From CAYVQU01 sp964453155 (GTDB lineage Bacteria > Chloroflexota > Anaerolineae > Anaerolineales > UBA11858): a DNA stretch of 8,251 nt. Below the pieces are notes generated by a model that saw only the letters and a list, made by a program, of their open reading frames with translations, ran no database searches and was not told where the DNA came from. Where the stretch lies: contig CAYVQU010000215.1 of NCBI GenBank assembly GCA_964453155.1, forward strand, positions 1 to 8,251. The letters run 5' to 3'. The position numbers were made by a program, and so were the translations under genes. This document shows positions 1 to 5,449 of the stretch, piece by piece. How positions within the stretch are numbered: the stretch's first letter is position 1; each line of letters opens with the position of its first letter.

Positions 1-6
1 TTCTTA

Positions 7-31
7 CTGCTCCATGCTCTTCTCGGAGCAG
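7..31. other. short inverted repeat upstream of the first MetE-core gene
   Basis: CTGCTCC (7-13) and GGAGCAG (25-31) form a perfect 7-bp inverted repeat around an 11-nt loop. It lies about 35 nt before the first start codon. No T-tract follows on the plus strand, so it is a poor intrinsic terminator. It could be the tail of a longer leader or of an upstream gene's 3' region cut by the window edge. I cannot assign it to a riboswitch class. Confidence 0.25.
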
Positions 32-66
32 CTTCAGTTACCGGAAACTAAAATTCAAAAGATAAT

Positions 67-1116
67 ATGCAATTTCAACCAAACTATCTGACCACAATGA
101 ACGGTTCGGTACCCTATACCAACACCGCCACCACCTGCCAACGAATTATCAAAGAGATCGACATTCCGTTTTGGCCGCAGATGGTTAAATTAGGATTTCG
201 GGAGAATATGTACACCCAGTATGGGGCCAAATTACCCGCAATCCGTATTGATGACGAACACGAAAAAATCACCTTCGATACCCGCGCCGATATTACCCCG
301 GCACTAGAAGCGTTTTACCTGCCGTTTTTAGAAGAAGATGTGGATTACTATGGTCTGCCCCTAGACCATGCGGCCGGGTTCCAGACTTTACTGGAACAAC
401 TCAATGGCGCGCCGGGCAACTGGGTCAAGGGACAGGTGACCGGGCCGATCAGCATGGGCCTAACCGTCACCGACCAGGATTTGCGGGCCTCACTCTACGA
501 TGAGATACTGGCCGATGCCCTGATTAAAAACGCAGCGATGAACGCCCGGTGGCAAATTCGGCAACTCAAAACTGTCCGAGAAAATGTACTCATCTTTGTG
601 GATGAACCTTATATGGCTGCGTTTGGCTCCGCCTATATCAGTTTGAGCCGGGAGCAAGCAGTCACCATCCTCGATGAAGTTTTTGCAGCTATACACGCCG
701 AGGGCGGCTTGGCCGGGGTCCATTGTTGTGCGAATACTGATTGGTCCGTACTGATGGCCACTCAGGTCAACATTCTCAACCTGGATGCCTACGGTTACCT
801 CGAAAATCTAGCCCTATATCCCCATGAATTGCGTCAATTTTTAGATCGTGGTGGCATGATCGCCTGGGGTCTGGTCCCTAACACGGCAGAAATCAACACG
901 GTCACCCCCCAGAGTCTGGCGGATCAACTCAACGCGGGGATTGCCACAATCTGTGAAAAAGCTGTGGCCCGTGGGGTTACCATCCTCCCGGAAGAATTTG
1001 ACTCCCGCAGCCTGATCACCCCCGCCTGCGGTCTCGGTCCAACAACGCCCGAAGTTGCTGAAACAGTCATGTCCGTTTTGGCAGCGACCAGTCAACTTCT
1101 CCGGGGTAATAAATAA
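67..1116 (+). CDS. MetE-core / UROD-superfamily methyltransferase-like protein, copy 1
   Basis: This is a 349-residue cytosolic TIM-barrel protein of the MetE/UROD superfamily. It matches the C-terminal catalytic half of cobalamin-independent methionine synthase and lacks the N-terminal folate half. Visible motifs are GSVPY (13-17), the glycine-rich KGQVTGPIS (121-129, like KGMLTGPVT in MetE), FVDEPYM (177-183, the DEP thiol-substrate loop), GVHCCANTDW (217-226) and ITPACGLG (317-324). H219, C221 and C321 fit the MetE zinc ligands; D240 sits near where MetE has its ligand glutamate. By family, the likely role is methyl transfer to a thiol such as homocysteine, possibly from a methyl-corrinoid as in the folate-independent core methionine synthases (Mes). 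A coenzyme M-type methyltransferase or another role is possible. The start is supported by collinearity with the paralogue from residue 1, although the ribosome site (AAAAGA) is weak. The fold is clear; the substrate is inferred. Confidence 0.8.
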   Translation: MQFQPNYLTTMNGSVPYTNTATTCQRIIKEIDIPFWPQMVKLGFRENMYTQYGAKLPAIRIDDEHEKITFDTRADITPALEAFYLPFLEEDVDYYGLPLDHAAGFQTLLEQLNGAPGNWVKGQVTGPISMGLTVTDQDLRASLYDEILADALIKNAAMNARWQIRQLKTVRENVLIFVDEPYMAAFGSAYISLSREQAVTILDEVFAAIHAEGGLAGVHCCANTDWSVLMATQVNILNLDAYGYLENLALYPHELRQFLDRGGMIAWGLVPNTAEINTVTPQSLADQLNAGIATICEKAVARGVTILPEEFDSRSLITPACGLGPTTPEVAETVMSVLAATSQLLRGNK

Positions 1117-1148
1117 TTCATGCGGTGCTTCATCCTGGGTAGCGGCCG

Positions 1149-1282
1149 CCCCTTCGACACCTGTACCTGCGGTACTGGCGCAGGTGTACGTGCTTCACGT
1201 TGCTCCGCACTACTCAGGAAGCTGGACTTCTTGCCCAAAAATGGAGCGTATCGAAGCCGTGTCCTGAGCCCCGTCGAAGGGG
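1149..1282. repeat. foldback (REP/MITE-like) element between the two paralogues
   Basis: A 10-bp perfect terminal inverted repeat, CCCCTTCGAC (1149-1158) and GTCGAAGGGG (1273-1282), bounds a 134-bp unit. Inside are nested hairpins: ACACCTG (1157-1163) with CAGGTGT (1181-1187), enclosing GTACC (1163-1167) with GGTAC (1171-1175). The right end, from GCGTATCGAAG onward (1246-1284), is nearly identical to a stretch at 5287-5323, so this is a dispersed family. It has no credible coding content. It probably arose by short-repeat mobility and may affect expression between the two genes. Confidence 0.65.
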
Positions 1283-1329
1283 GTGAAGCGAAACGACTAA
1301 TGAAGTAATTTTTTGACGGTTACATATCG

Positions 1330-2379
1330 ATGTCATTCGAACCCCATTTTCTCACAACTCTGATCGGATCGATTCCCCATCGGGAGACGGACCCAATCTG
1401 TGAACAAATCGCGAATGCCGTGGACATCCCCATCTGGCCCCAAATGCCGCGGCGGGATTTTAGGGAGGGAATCTATGTTCAATATGCTAGTTCGCTGCCT
1501 CGTGTGATCTTGGATAAAAAAAATGAAAAAATTACCCTGGACACCACTGGCGACCTGACACCTGACTTAGAATCTTTTTATGAACGCTATTTGGCCGAGG
1601 ATTTTGAATATTTTGCCTTGCCCTCAGAATTTGCGGCGGGATTTCAGGCCCTCCTGCTCATTCTAGAGAATTCATCTGGGGAGTGGATCAAAGGCCAGGT
1701 CGTTGGCCCCCTGACTTTCGGTCTCACCGTCGTGAATCAAGATCGCCGGGCGGTGTTTTACCATGATTTACTCGCGGACGTGATCGTCAAAAATATGGCC
1801 ATGAACGCCCGGTGGCAAATCCGCACCCTTAAGAATTTCCGTACCAATGTGATTATGTTCGTCGATGAACCTTACCTGGGTTCCTGGGGATCAGCCTACG
1901 TCAGCATCGACCGAAAGCAGGCCATCACCGTCCTCGACGAGATTTTTGCGGCCATCCATATGGAAGGGGGTGTCGCCGGTGTTCATTGCTGTGCCAATAC
2001 CGATTGGTCAATCCTGCTGAATACTCAGGTCGATATCTTGAATCTGGATGCCTACGGCTTCCTCGAAAGCCTGACACTCTATCCACAGGAATTGCGCCAA
2101 TTCCTTGATCGCGGGGGTGTGATTGCCTGGGGCATCGTTCCCAACGACGAAGCTATTTACACCACTACGCCAGCGACCATTGCCAACCAACTTCGGCAGG
2201 GTTTCGCTCAAATTTCAGATAAAGCGGCCCAGCGGGGGATTACCATCTCCCCAGATGAGTTTAAAACTCGCAGCCTAATCACTCCAGCCTGTGGTTTAGG
2301 GTCGACAACTCCGGCGGTTATGGAAAAAGTTTTGACCATGCTAGCAGAAACCCAAGCAATTTTACATCCTGACGGCTAA
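1330..2379 (+). CDS. MetE-core / UROD-superfamily methyltransferase-like protein, copy 2
   Basis: This is a second 349-residue MetE-core protein that aligns to copy 1 without a gap. My hand count is 204 of 349 identical residues (about 58%), so the duplication is old. All key motifs are kept: GSIPH (13-17), KGQVVGPLT (121-129), FVDEPYL (177-183), GVHCCANTDW (217-226) and ITPACGLG (317-324). H219, C221 and C321 are the putative zinc ligands and D240 is again the nearby acid. Differences cluster near the N-terminus (15-33), after the glycine-rich loop (125-130) and after DEP (183-187, MAAFG versus LGSWG), as expected for changed substrate or partner choice. The stretch from 206 to 270 is almost unchanged. 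It lies 213 bp downstream of copy 1, separated by a repeat element. No strong Shine-Dalgarno sequence precedes the ATG. Thiol methyltransferase activity is inferred; heterodimerisation with copy 1 is possible but untested. Confidence 0.8.
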   Translation: MSFEPHFLTTLIGSIPHRETDPICEQIANAVDIPIWPQMPRRDFREGIYVQYASSLPRVILDKKNEKITLDTTGDLTPDLESFYERYLAEDFEYFALPSEFAAGFQALLLILENSSGEWIKGQVVGPLTFGLTVVNQDRRAVFYHDLLADVIVKNMAMNARWQIRTLKNFRTNVIMFVDEPYLGSWGSAYVSIDRKQAITVLDEIFAAIHMEGGVAGVHCCANTDWSILLNTQVDILNLDAYGFLESLTLYPQELRQFLDRGGVIAWGIVPNDEAIYTTTPATIANQLRQGFAQISDKAAQRGITISPDEFKTRSLITPACGLGSTTPAVMEKVLTMLAETQAILHPDG

Positions 2380-2383
2380 AGAA

Positions 2384-2401
2384 TCTTCGACTTCGCTCAG
2401 A
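2384..2401. repeat. isolated module of the CTTCGACTxCGCTCAG repeat family
   Basis: CTTCGACTTCGCTCAG lies just after the stop of MetE-core copy 2. It differs by one base from CTTCGACTGCGCTCAG at 5250-5265. It is a short solo copy of the dispersed modules seen in the other intergenic gaps. Confidence 0.5.
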
Positions 2402-2464
2402 ACAAACCGATGATTGGATCCCGAAGAAGCTGATTCAGATACATTTTATTGAACTCACAAAATA

Positions 2465-2553
2465 GGACACAGATTTACGCCGATGAACGCTGATCTAACA
2501 ATTTGGAAGAAAATTAAACTAAATATCTGCGTTTACTGCGTTTATCAGCGTCC
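2465..2553. repeat. imperfect palindromic intergenic repeat with 10-nt internal periodicity
   Basis: The left arm (2465-2494) starts GGACACAGATTTACGC. The right arm (2525-2553) ends ATCAGCGTCC and is an imperfect reverse complement of the left arm, with an AT-rich loop of about 30 nt between them. Each arm is itself built of roughly 10-nt units of the form GATNNACGC (left: GATTTACGCC, GATGAACGCT, GATC). Similar ACGC-phased palindromes are, from memory, scattered through many bacterial genomes. It lies between MetE-core copy 2 and the GNAT gene, ends 22 nt before the GNAT start codon, and could form a large hairpin in any transcript crossing it. Confidence 0.6.
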
Positions 2554-2575
2554 AAAAATGCCTGGTGATTAGGTT

Positions 2576-3160
2576 ATGAAAAGAGAAAAACCAAATATTC
2601 CGCGTCAAAATTTTCAACTGACCGATGGGTTGATCACCCTTCGACCGCCAAAGATGACGGATGCCCCCGAGATTGTGGCAGCCGTTCAAGAGTCGGTGGC
2701 GGAAATCAGTCCGTGGATGGATTGGTGCACGTCCGAATATTCCATTCCGATCGCCGAAAAATGGTTGGCAACTTTGCCCGCACAGTGGGAAGCGGACACA
2801 CAATACGCCCTGTTGATTACGGATGCTCAAGACGGCCAAGTTTTGGGAGGAACGGGACTAAACCATATTCATCCCGTCCACCATTTGGCAAATTTGGGCT
2901 ATTGGGTCCGCACCAGCGCGACCGGGCGCGGGGTTGCTACTCGGGCTACCCGTTTGGTCGCGCAATTTGGGGTCGAACAGCTCAAGTTATTGCGCACCGA
3001 AATTATTGTCGCAGTCAATAATCGCCCTAGTCTACGCGTTGCAGAGAAAAGTGATGCGCGACGTGAGGGTATTTTACGCAATCGTTTGACCGTCCGCAAG
3101 AAAGTACTCGATGCGGTCATATTTTCGCTGACACCACAGGATTTTGGGATATCAGTATAG
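2576..3160 (+). CDS. GNAT-family N-acetyltransferase, RimJ/RimL type
   Basis: This 194-residue cytosolic enzyme is expected to transfer an acetyl group from acetyl-CoA to an amine. By family that would be a protein N-terminus (RimJ/RimL), a small-molecule amine or an antibiotic; the substrate cannot be told here. The N-terminal part carries the usual LRPPKMTDAPEI strand-helix (22-33). GYWVRTSATGRGVAT (108-122) contains the acetyl-CoA pyrophosphate loop, GRGVAT (117-122). The C-terminal NNRPSLRVAEK (148-158), REGILRNR (163-170) and DAVIFSLTPQDF (179-190) match the RimJ/RimL ending, and length is normal. One oddity is SDARREG at 159-165, where relatives generally have a glycine at the position of D160. 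A stretch of repeat precedes the gene and the ribosome site (TTAGG) is weak. It sits 73 nt before the kinase-uridylyltransferase gene, so co-transcription is plausible without any obvious functional link. Confidence 0.8.
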   Translation: MKREKPNIPRQNFQLTDGLITLRPPKMTDAPEIVAAVQESVAEISPWMDWCTSEYSIPIAEKWLATLPAQWEADTQYALLITDAQDGQVLGGTGLNHIHPVHHLANLGYWVRTSATGRGVATRATRLVAQFGVEQLKLLRTEIIVAVNNRPSLRVAEKSDARREGILRNRLTVRKKVLDAVIFSLTPQDFGISV

Positions 3161-3168
3161 TTGGGTAA

Positions 3169-3215
3169 TTGGATGGTTTGCTAGTTGGTTGGTTTACCTG
3201 ATACCATCCAACCAA
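3169..3215. other. two overlapping, mutually exclusive inverted repeats upstream of the fusion gene
   Basis: TTGGATGGT (3169-3177) pairs perfectly with ACCATCCAA (3203-3211). TTGGTTGG (3185-3192) pairs perfectly with CCAACCAA (3208-3215). The right arms overlap, so only one hairpin can form at a time. No T-tract follows. It may be a leader structure or low-complexity TTGG repeat sequence. Confidence 0.3.
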
Positions 3216-3222
3216 TAAATAA

Positions 3223-3228
3223 GGAACT
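3223..3228 (+). promoter_or_regulatory. ribosome binding site for the kinase-uridylyltransferase fusion
   Basis: AAGGAA lies a few bases before the ATG at 3234 and supports that start. It is the clearest Shine-Dalgarno sequence on the plus strand of this window. Confidence 0.6.
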
Positions 3229-3233
3229 TACTC

Positions 3234-5162
3234 ATGAAAATCTTCGTACCCGGACGAATATGTCTATTTGGCGAGCACTCCGATTGGGCCGGAGGGTATC
3301 GCCGCATCAATGCCAATATCGAAAAAGGCTACACTCTGATCACCGGCACCAACCAGGGGATTTACGCCGAGATCGAACCCCATCCAAATGCTCTGGTTTT
3401 GACCTCCACTACGCCCACCGGGGAGGTTGAAGGACCGTATGAAATTCCGATGGAGCCTAAGGCACTAATGGCCGAAGCGCAAAAGGGGGGGTATTGGAGT
3501 TATATTGCCGGGACAGCCTATCAAATCTTAACTCATTACCATGTCCGCGGGTTGGTGATCAACAACTACAAAACCGACATGCCCATCAAGAAAGGTTTAT
3601 CCTCCAGCGCGGCCATCTGTGTGTTGACGGCCCGAGCCTTCAATCGCGTCTACGATCTCAAAATGACGATTCGGGGAGAGATGGAACTGGCATACCTGGG
3701 CGAAATCACCACCCCCTCCCGCTGCGGCCGGATGGATCAGGGCTGTGCCTATGGGGATCGCCCCATTTTGATGACTTTCGATGGCGACCATTTGGATGTT
3801 ACCGAGTTACAAGTTCCCAATGACTTGTACTTTGTGGTAGTCGATTTGATGGCCCAAAAAGATACGATGGAAATCTTGGCCCGGTTGAACCGGTCGTACC
3901 CCTTCGCTGACAACGAAATTGAACGGGGGGTGCAGGAGCTACTCGGTCCGATCAACAAACGGATCGTCCATCAGGCCGTTGATATGCTCCAGACCGGGGA
4001 TGCCAAAAACCTGGGTCGCTTGATGACCGAGGCGCAGACGTTCTTCGACCGGTACGCCACGCCCGCCTGCCCCGAAGAATTGACCGCCCCAGTGCTCCAT
4101 CGGTTGCTCAATTACGAACCCCTCAAACCCCATATTTGGGGCAGCAAAGGAGTCGGATCGCAAGGGGATGGCACCGCCCAATTCCTGGCCCGCAGCCGCG
4201 AGGATCAGCAGGCCATCATCGAAATCATCGAGCGCGATCTCAAACTGCCCTGCCTGACCCTCTCGATCTGCACCGGACAGGAGGTCCGTAAAGCCGTGAT
4301 CCCGGCGGCCGGGTTCGGGGCGCGGCTCTTCCCAGCCTCCAAGGCTACCAAGAAAGAGCTCTTCCCCATCATTGACCAGGATGGGATCGCCAAACCCGCG
4401 ATTTTGCTCATCGTGGAAGAGGCCCTCAACGCCGGGATGGAGGAAGTCATCATCATCGTCCAGGAGGAAGACTTAGACGAATTTCGGTCTTTCTTCAACA
4501 TCCAGGTGAGTATCGAAAACTACAATAAACTCCCCGATCATTTCCAGGATTACGCCCAACAACTGCTGGATATGGGACGGCGAGTCAAATTTATTGTTCA
4601 GGAGACTCAACAGGGGTTTGGACATGCCGTTTATCAGGCACGGGAGGCCGTTGGCAATGAACCCTTCCTGTTGATGTTGGGCGACCACATCTACCGCGCC
4701 AATGGGGATACTTCCTGCGCCCAACAATTGGTGGACGCGTTCAATCAGCACGGCATCAGCGTTTTGGGGCTGCGGCAAACATCCGAGGAGATGATTGCCA
4801 ATTTTGGGACCGCCAGCGGTGAATGGCTGGCAGATGAAGATGAACAAATCCTCAATGTGACCGAATTTGCGGAGAAGCCAACGCGCGACTATGCGCAGAA
4901 TAATCTCCGCACACCAGGATTGCCCCCTAATGAATACTTAACAGTCTTTGGGCAGTACATCATTAAACCCCAAATTTTCGATTATCTGGAAGAAAACATC
5001 GAAAACAACGTGCGCGAGCGCGGTGAATTCCAACTCACCTCGGCTCTCGACCGTCTGCGGCGTGAAGATGGATTTTTAGGGTTGGTGGTGGCTGGACAGC
5101 GGTTTGATATTGGGCTACCGGAGTATTATTTGGAGACTTTGCAAAGGTTTTCGGAGGAATAG
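3234..5162 (+). CDS. bifunctional galactokinase-like GHMP sugar kinase / GalU-type uridylyltransferase fusion
   Basis: One uninterrupted 642-residue ORF holds two complete enzymes. Residues 1 to about 347 are a GHMP kinase: PGRICLFGEHSDWAGG (6-21), the GLSSSAA phosphate loop (121-127), CGRMDQG with the probable catalytic base D168 (164-170), and GSKGVGSQGDGTAQF (303-317). R8, E14, H15, D17 and D168 match the sugar-binding and catalytic residues of galactokinase. Residues 351-642 are a full-length GalU-type nucleotidyltransferase: KAVIPAAGFGARLFPASK (353-370), QGFGHAV (460-466), LGDH with metal-binding D484 (482-485), EFAEKP (544-549), FGQYIIKP (572-579), GEFQLTSAL (597-605) and FDIGLPEYYLETL (624-636). 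The linker is only a few residues. Predicted role: phosphorylate a galactose-like sugar at C1, then use UTP to make the UDP-sugar. Galactose is the likeliest substrate from the active site, but a uronic acid or another sugar is possible. The order is opposite to FKP, where the pyrophosphorylase comes first. Confidence 0.85.
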   Translation: MKIFVPGRICLFGEHSDWAGGYRRINANIEKGYTLITGTNQGIYAEIEPHPNALVLTSTTPTGEVEGPYEIPMEPKALMAEAQKGGYWSYIAGTAYQILTHYHVRGLVINNYKTDMPIKKGLSSSAAICVLTARAFNRVYDLKMTIRGEMELAYLGEITTPSRCGRMDQGCAYGDRPILMTFDGDHLDVTELQVPNDLYFVVVDLMAQKDTMEILARLNRSYPFADNEIERGVQELLGPINKRIVHQAVDMLQTGDAKNLGRLMTEAQTFFDRYATPACPEELTAPVLHRLLNYEPLKPHIWGSKGVGSQGDGTAQFLARSREDQQAIIEIIERDLKLPCLTLSICTGQEVRKAVIPAAGFGARLFPASKATKKELFPIIDQDGIAKPAILLIVEEALNAGMEEVIIIVQEEDLDEFRSFFNIQVSIENYNKLPDHFQDYAQQLLDMGRRVKFIVQETQQGFGHAVYQAREAVGNEPFLLMLGDHIYRANGDTSCAQQLVDAFNQHGISVLGLRQTSEEMIANFGTASGEWLADEDEQILNVTEFAEKPTRDYAQNNLRTPGLPPNEYLTVFGQYIIKPQIFDYLEENIENNVRERGEFQLTSALDRLRREDGFLGLVVAGQRFDIGLPEYYLETLQRFSEE

Positions 5163-5166
5163 CTCA

Positions 5167-5184
5167 AAAAAAGTATCCCGGGAA
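5167..5184. repeat. left arm of an 18-nt inverted pair bounding the convergent gap
   Basis: AAAAAAGTATCCCGGGAA sits 4 nt after the stop of the fusion gene. Its reverse complement recurs at 5429-5446 with 16 of 18 matches. Read on the minus strand it is a small GGGA/TCCC palindrome followed by a run of T, so it might also stop transcripts arriving from lipA. Confidence 0.45.
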
Positions 5185-5247
5185 TTGGATTTCTTGACAC
5201 CTTACCTCATTTTACGGACGATATGAAAAATGAGCTAGAAAATTCAT

Positions 5248-5400
5248 CACTTCGACTGCGCTCAGTGCAGGCTCTGAGTAGCGATAGCGTATCGAAGCGG
5301 TGTCCTGAGCTTGTCGAAGGGGGTAAATTTTCGGATAAGCCGCACCCTTCGATACGGCCCTGCGATCCTACTCAGGCCTGTCCTGAGCTTGTCGAAGGGA
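5248..5400. repeat. cluster of modular intergenic repeats (CCTGAGCTTGTCGAAGG family)
   Basis: The gap between the fusion gene and lipA holds several copies of the same modules. These are CTTCGACTGCGCTCAG (5250-5265), CTGAGTAG (5274-5281), CGTATCGAAG (5288-5297), GTCCTGAGCTTGTCGAAGG (5302-5320), an inverted CTTCGATACG (5347-5356), an inverted CTACTCAG (5368-5375), and a second direct TGTCCTGAGCTTGTCGAAGG (5379-5398). The inverted modules let 5274-5297 fold back on 5347-5375. The same family occurs at 1246-1284 and 2384-2401. A 63-codon open frame here is a by-product of the repeat and not a gene. Confidence 0.7.
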
Positions 5401-5425
5401 TGCTTGTCTCGTAACATCAAACCTT

Positions 5426-5446
5426 AAGTTTCCAGGATACTTTTTT
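5426..5446 (+). terminator. possible weak terminator for the fusion gene; right arm of the 18-nt inverted pair
   Basis: AAGTTTCC (5426-5433) and GGATACTT (5435-5442) are an inverted repeat with one mismatch, followed by TTTT (5443-5446) on the plus strand, just before the lipA stop codon. The stem is short and A/T-rich once a realistic loop is allowed, so termination is only a suggestion. Positions 5429-5446 also mirror 5167-5184. Confidence 0.25.
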
Positions 5447-5449
5447 CGT

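Noticed and set aside
61..66. GATAAT directly before the first start codon as a -10 box
   Set aside because: It abuts the ATG, so transcription would begin inside the gene; no matching -35 is seen.
490..1095. Minus-strand open frames opposite MetE-core copy 1
   Set aside because: Antisense shadows of a well-supported gene, with no domain signal.
1055..1308. Two overlapping short plus-strand open frames between the MetE-core genes
   Set aside because: They run through the repeat element, one overlaps the 3' end of the first gene, and neither shows a recognisable fold or ribosome site.
2519..3120. Open frames opposite to, and in another frame of, the GNAT gene
   Set aside because: The GNAT reading has full motif support; the others are low-complexity shadows.
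4270..4300. Possible missed stop or frameshift at the kinase/uridylyltransferase junction
   Set aside because: The frame is open and both domains keep their terminal motifs on either side of a short linker, so a true fusion is the simpler reading.
3494..4847. Several open frames overlapping the kinase-uridylyltransferase gene on both strands
   Set aside because: All lie inside a continuous ORF with catalytic motifs in both halves; none has family features.
5194..5222. Perfect TTGACA (5194-5199) as a promoter within the convergent gap
   Set aside because: At 17 nt spacing the -10 would be GACGAT, a poor match, and no gene lies downstream on that strand.
5223..5414. 63-codon plus-strand open frame in the convergent gap
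   Set aside because: Its translation is the repeat modules read as protein (CPELVEGG twice), not a gene.
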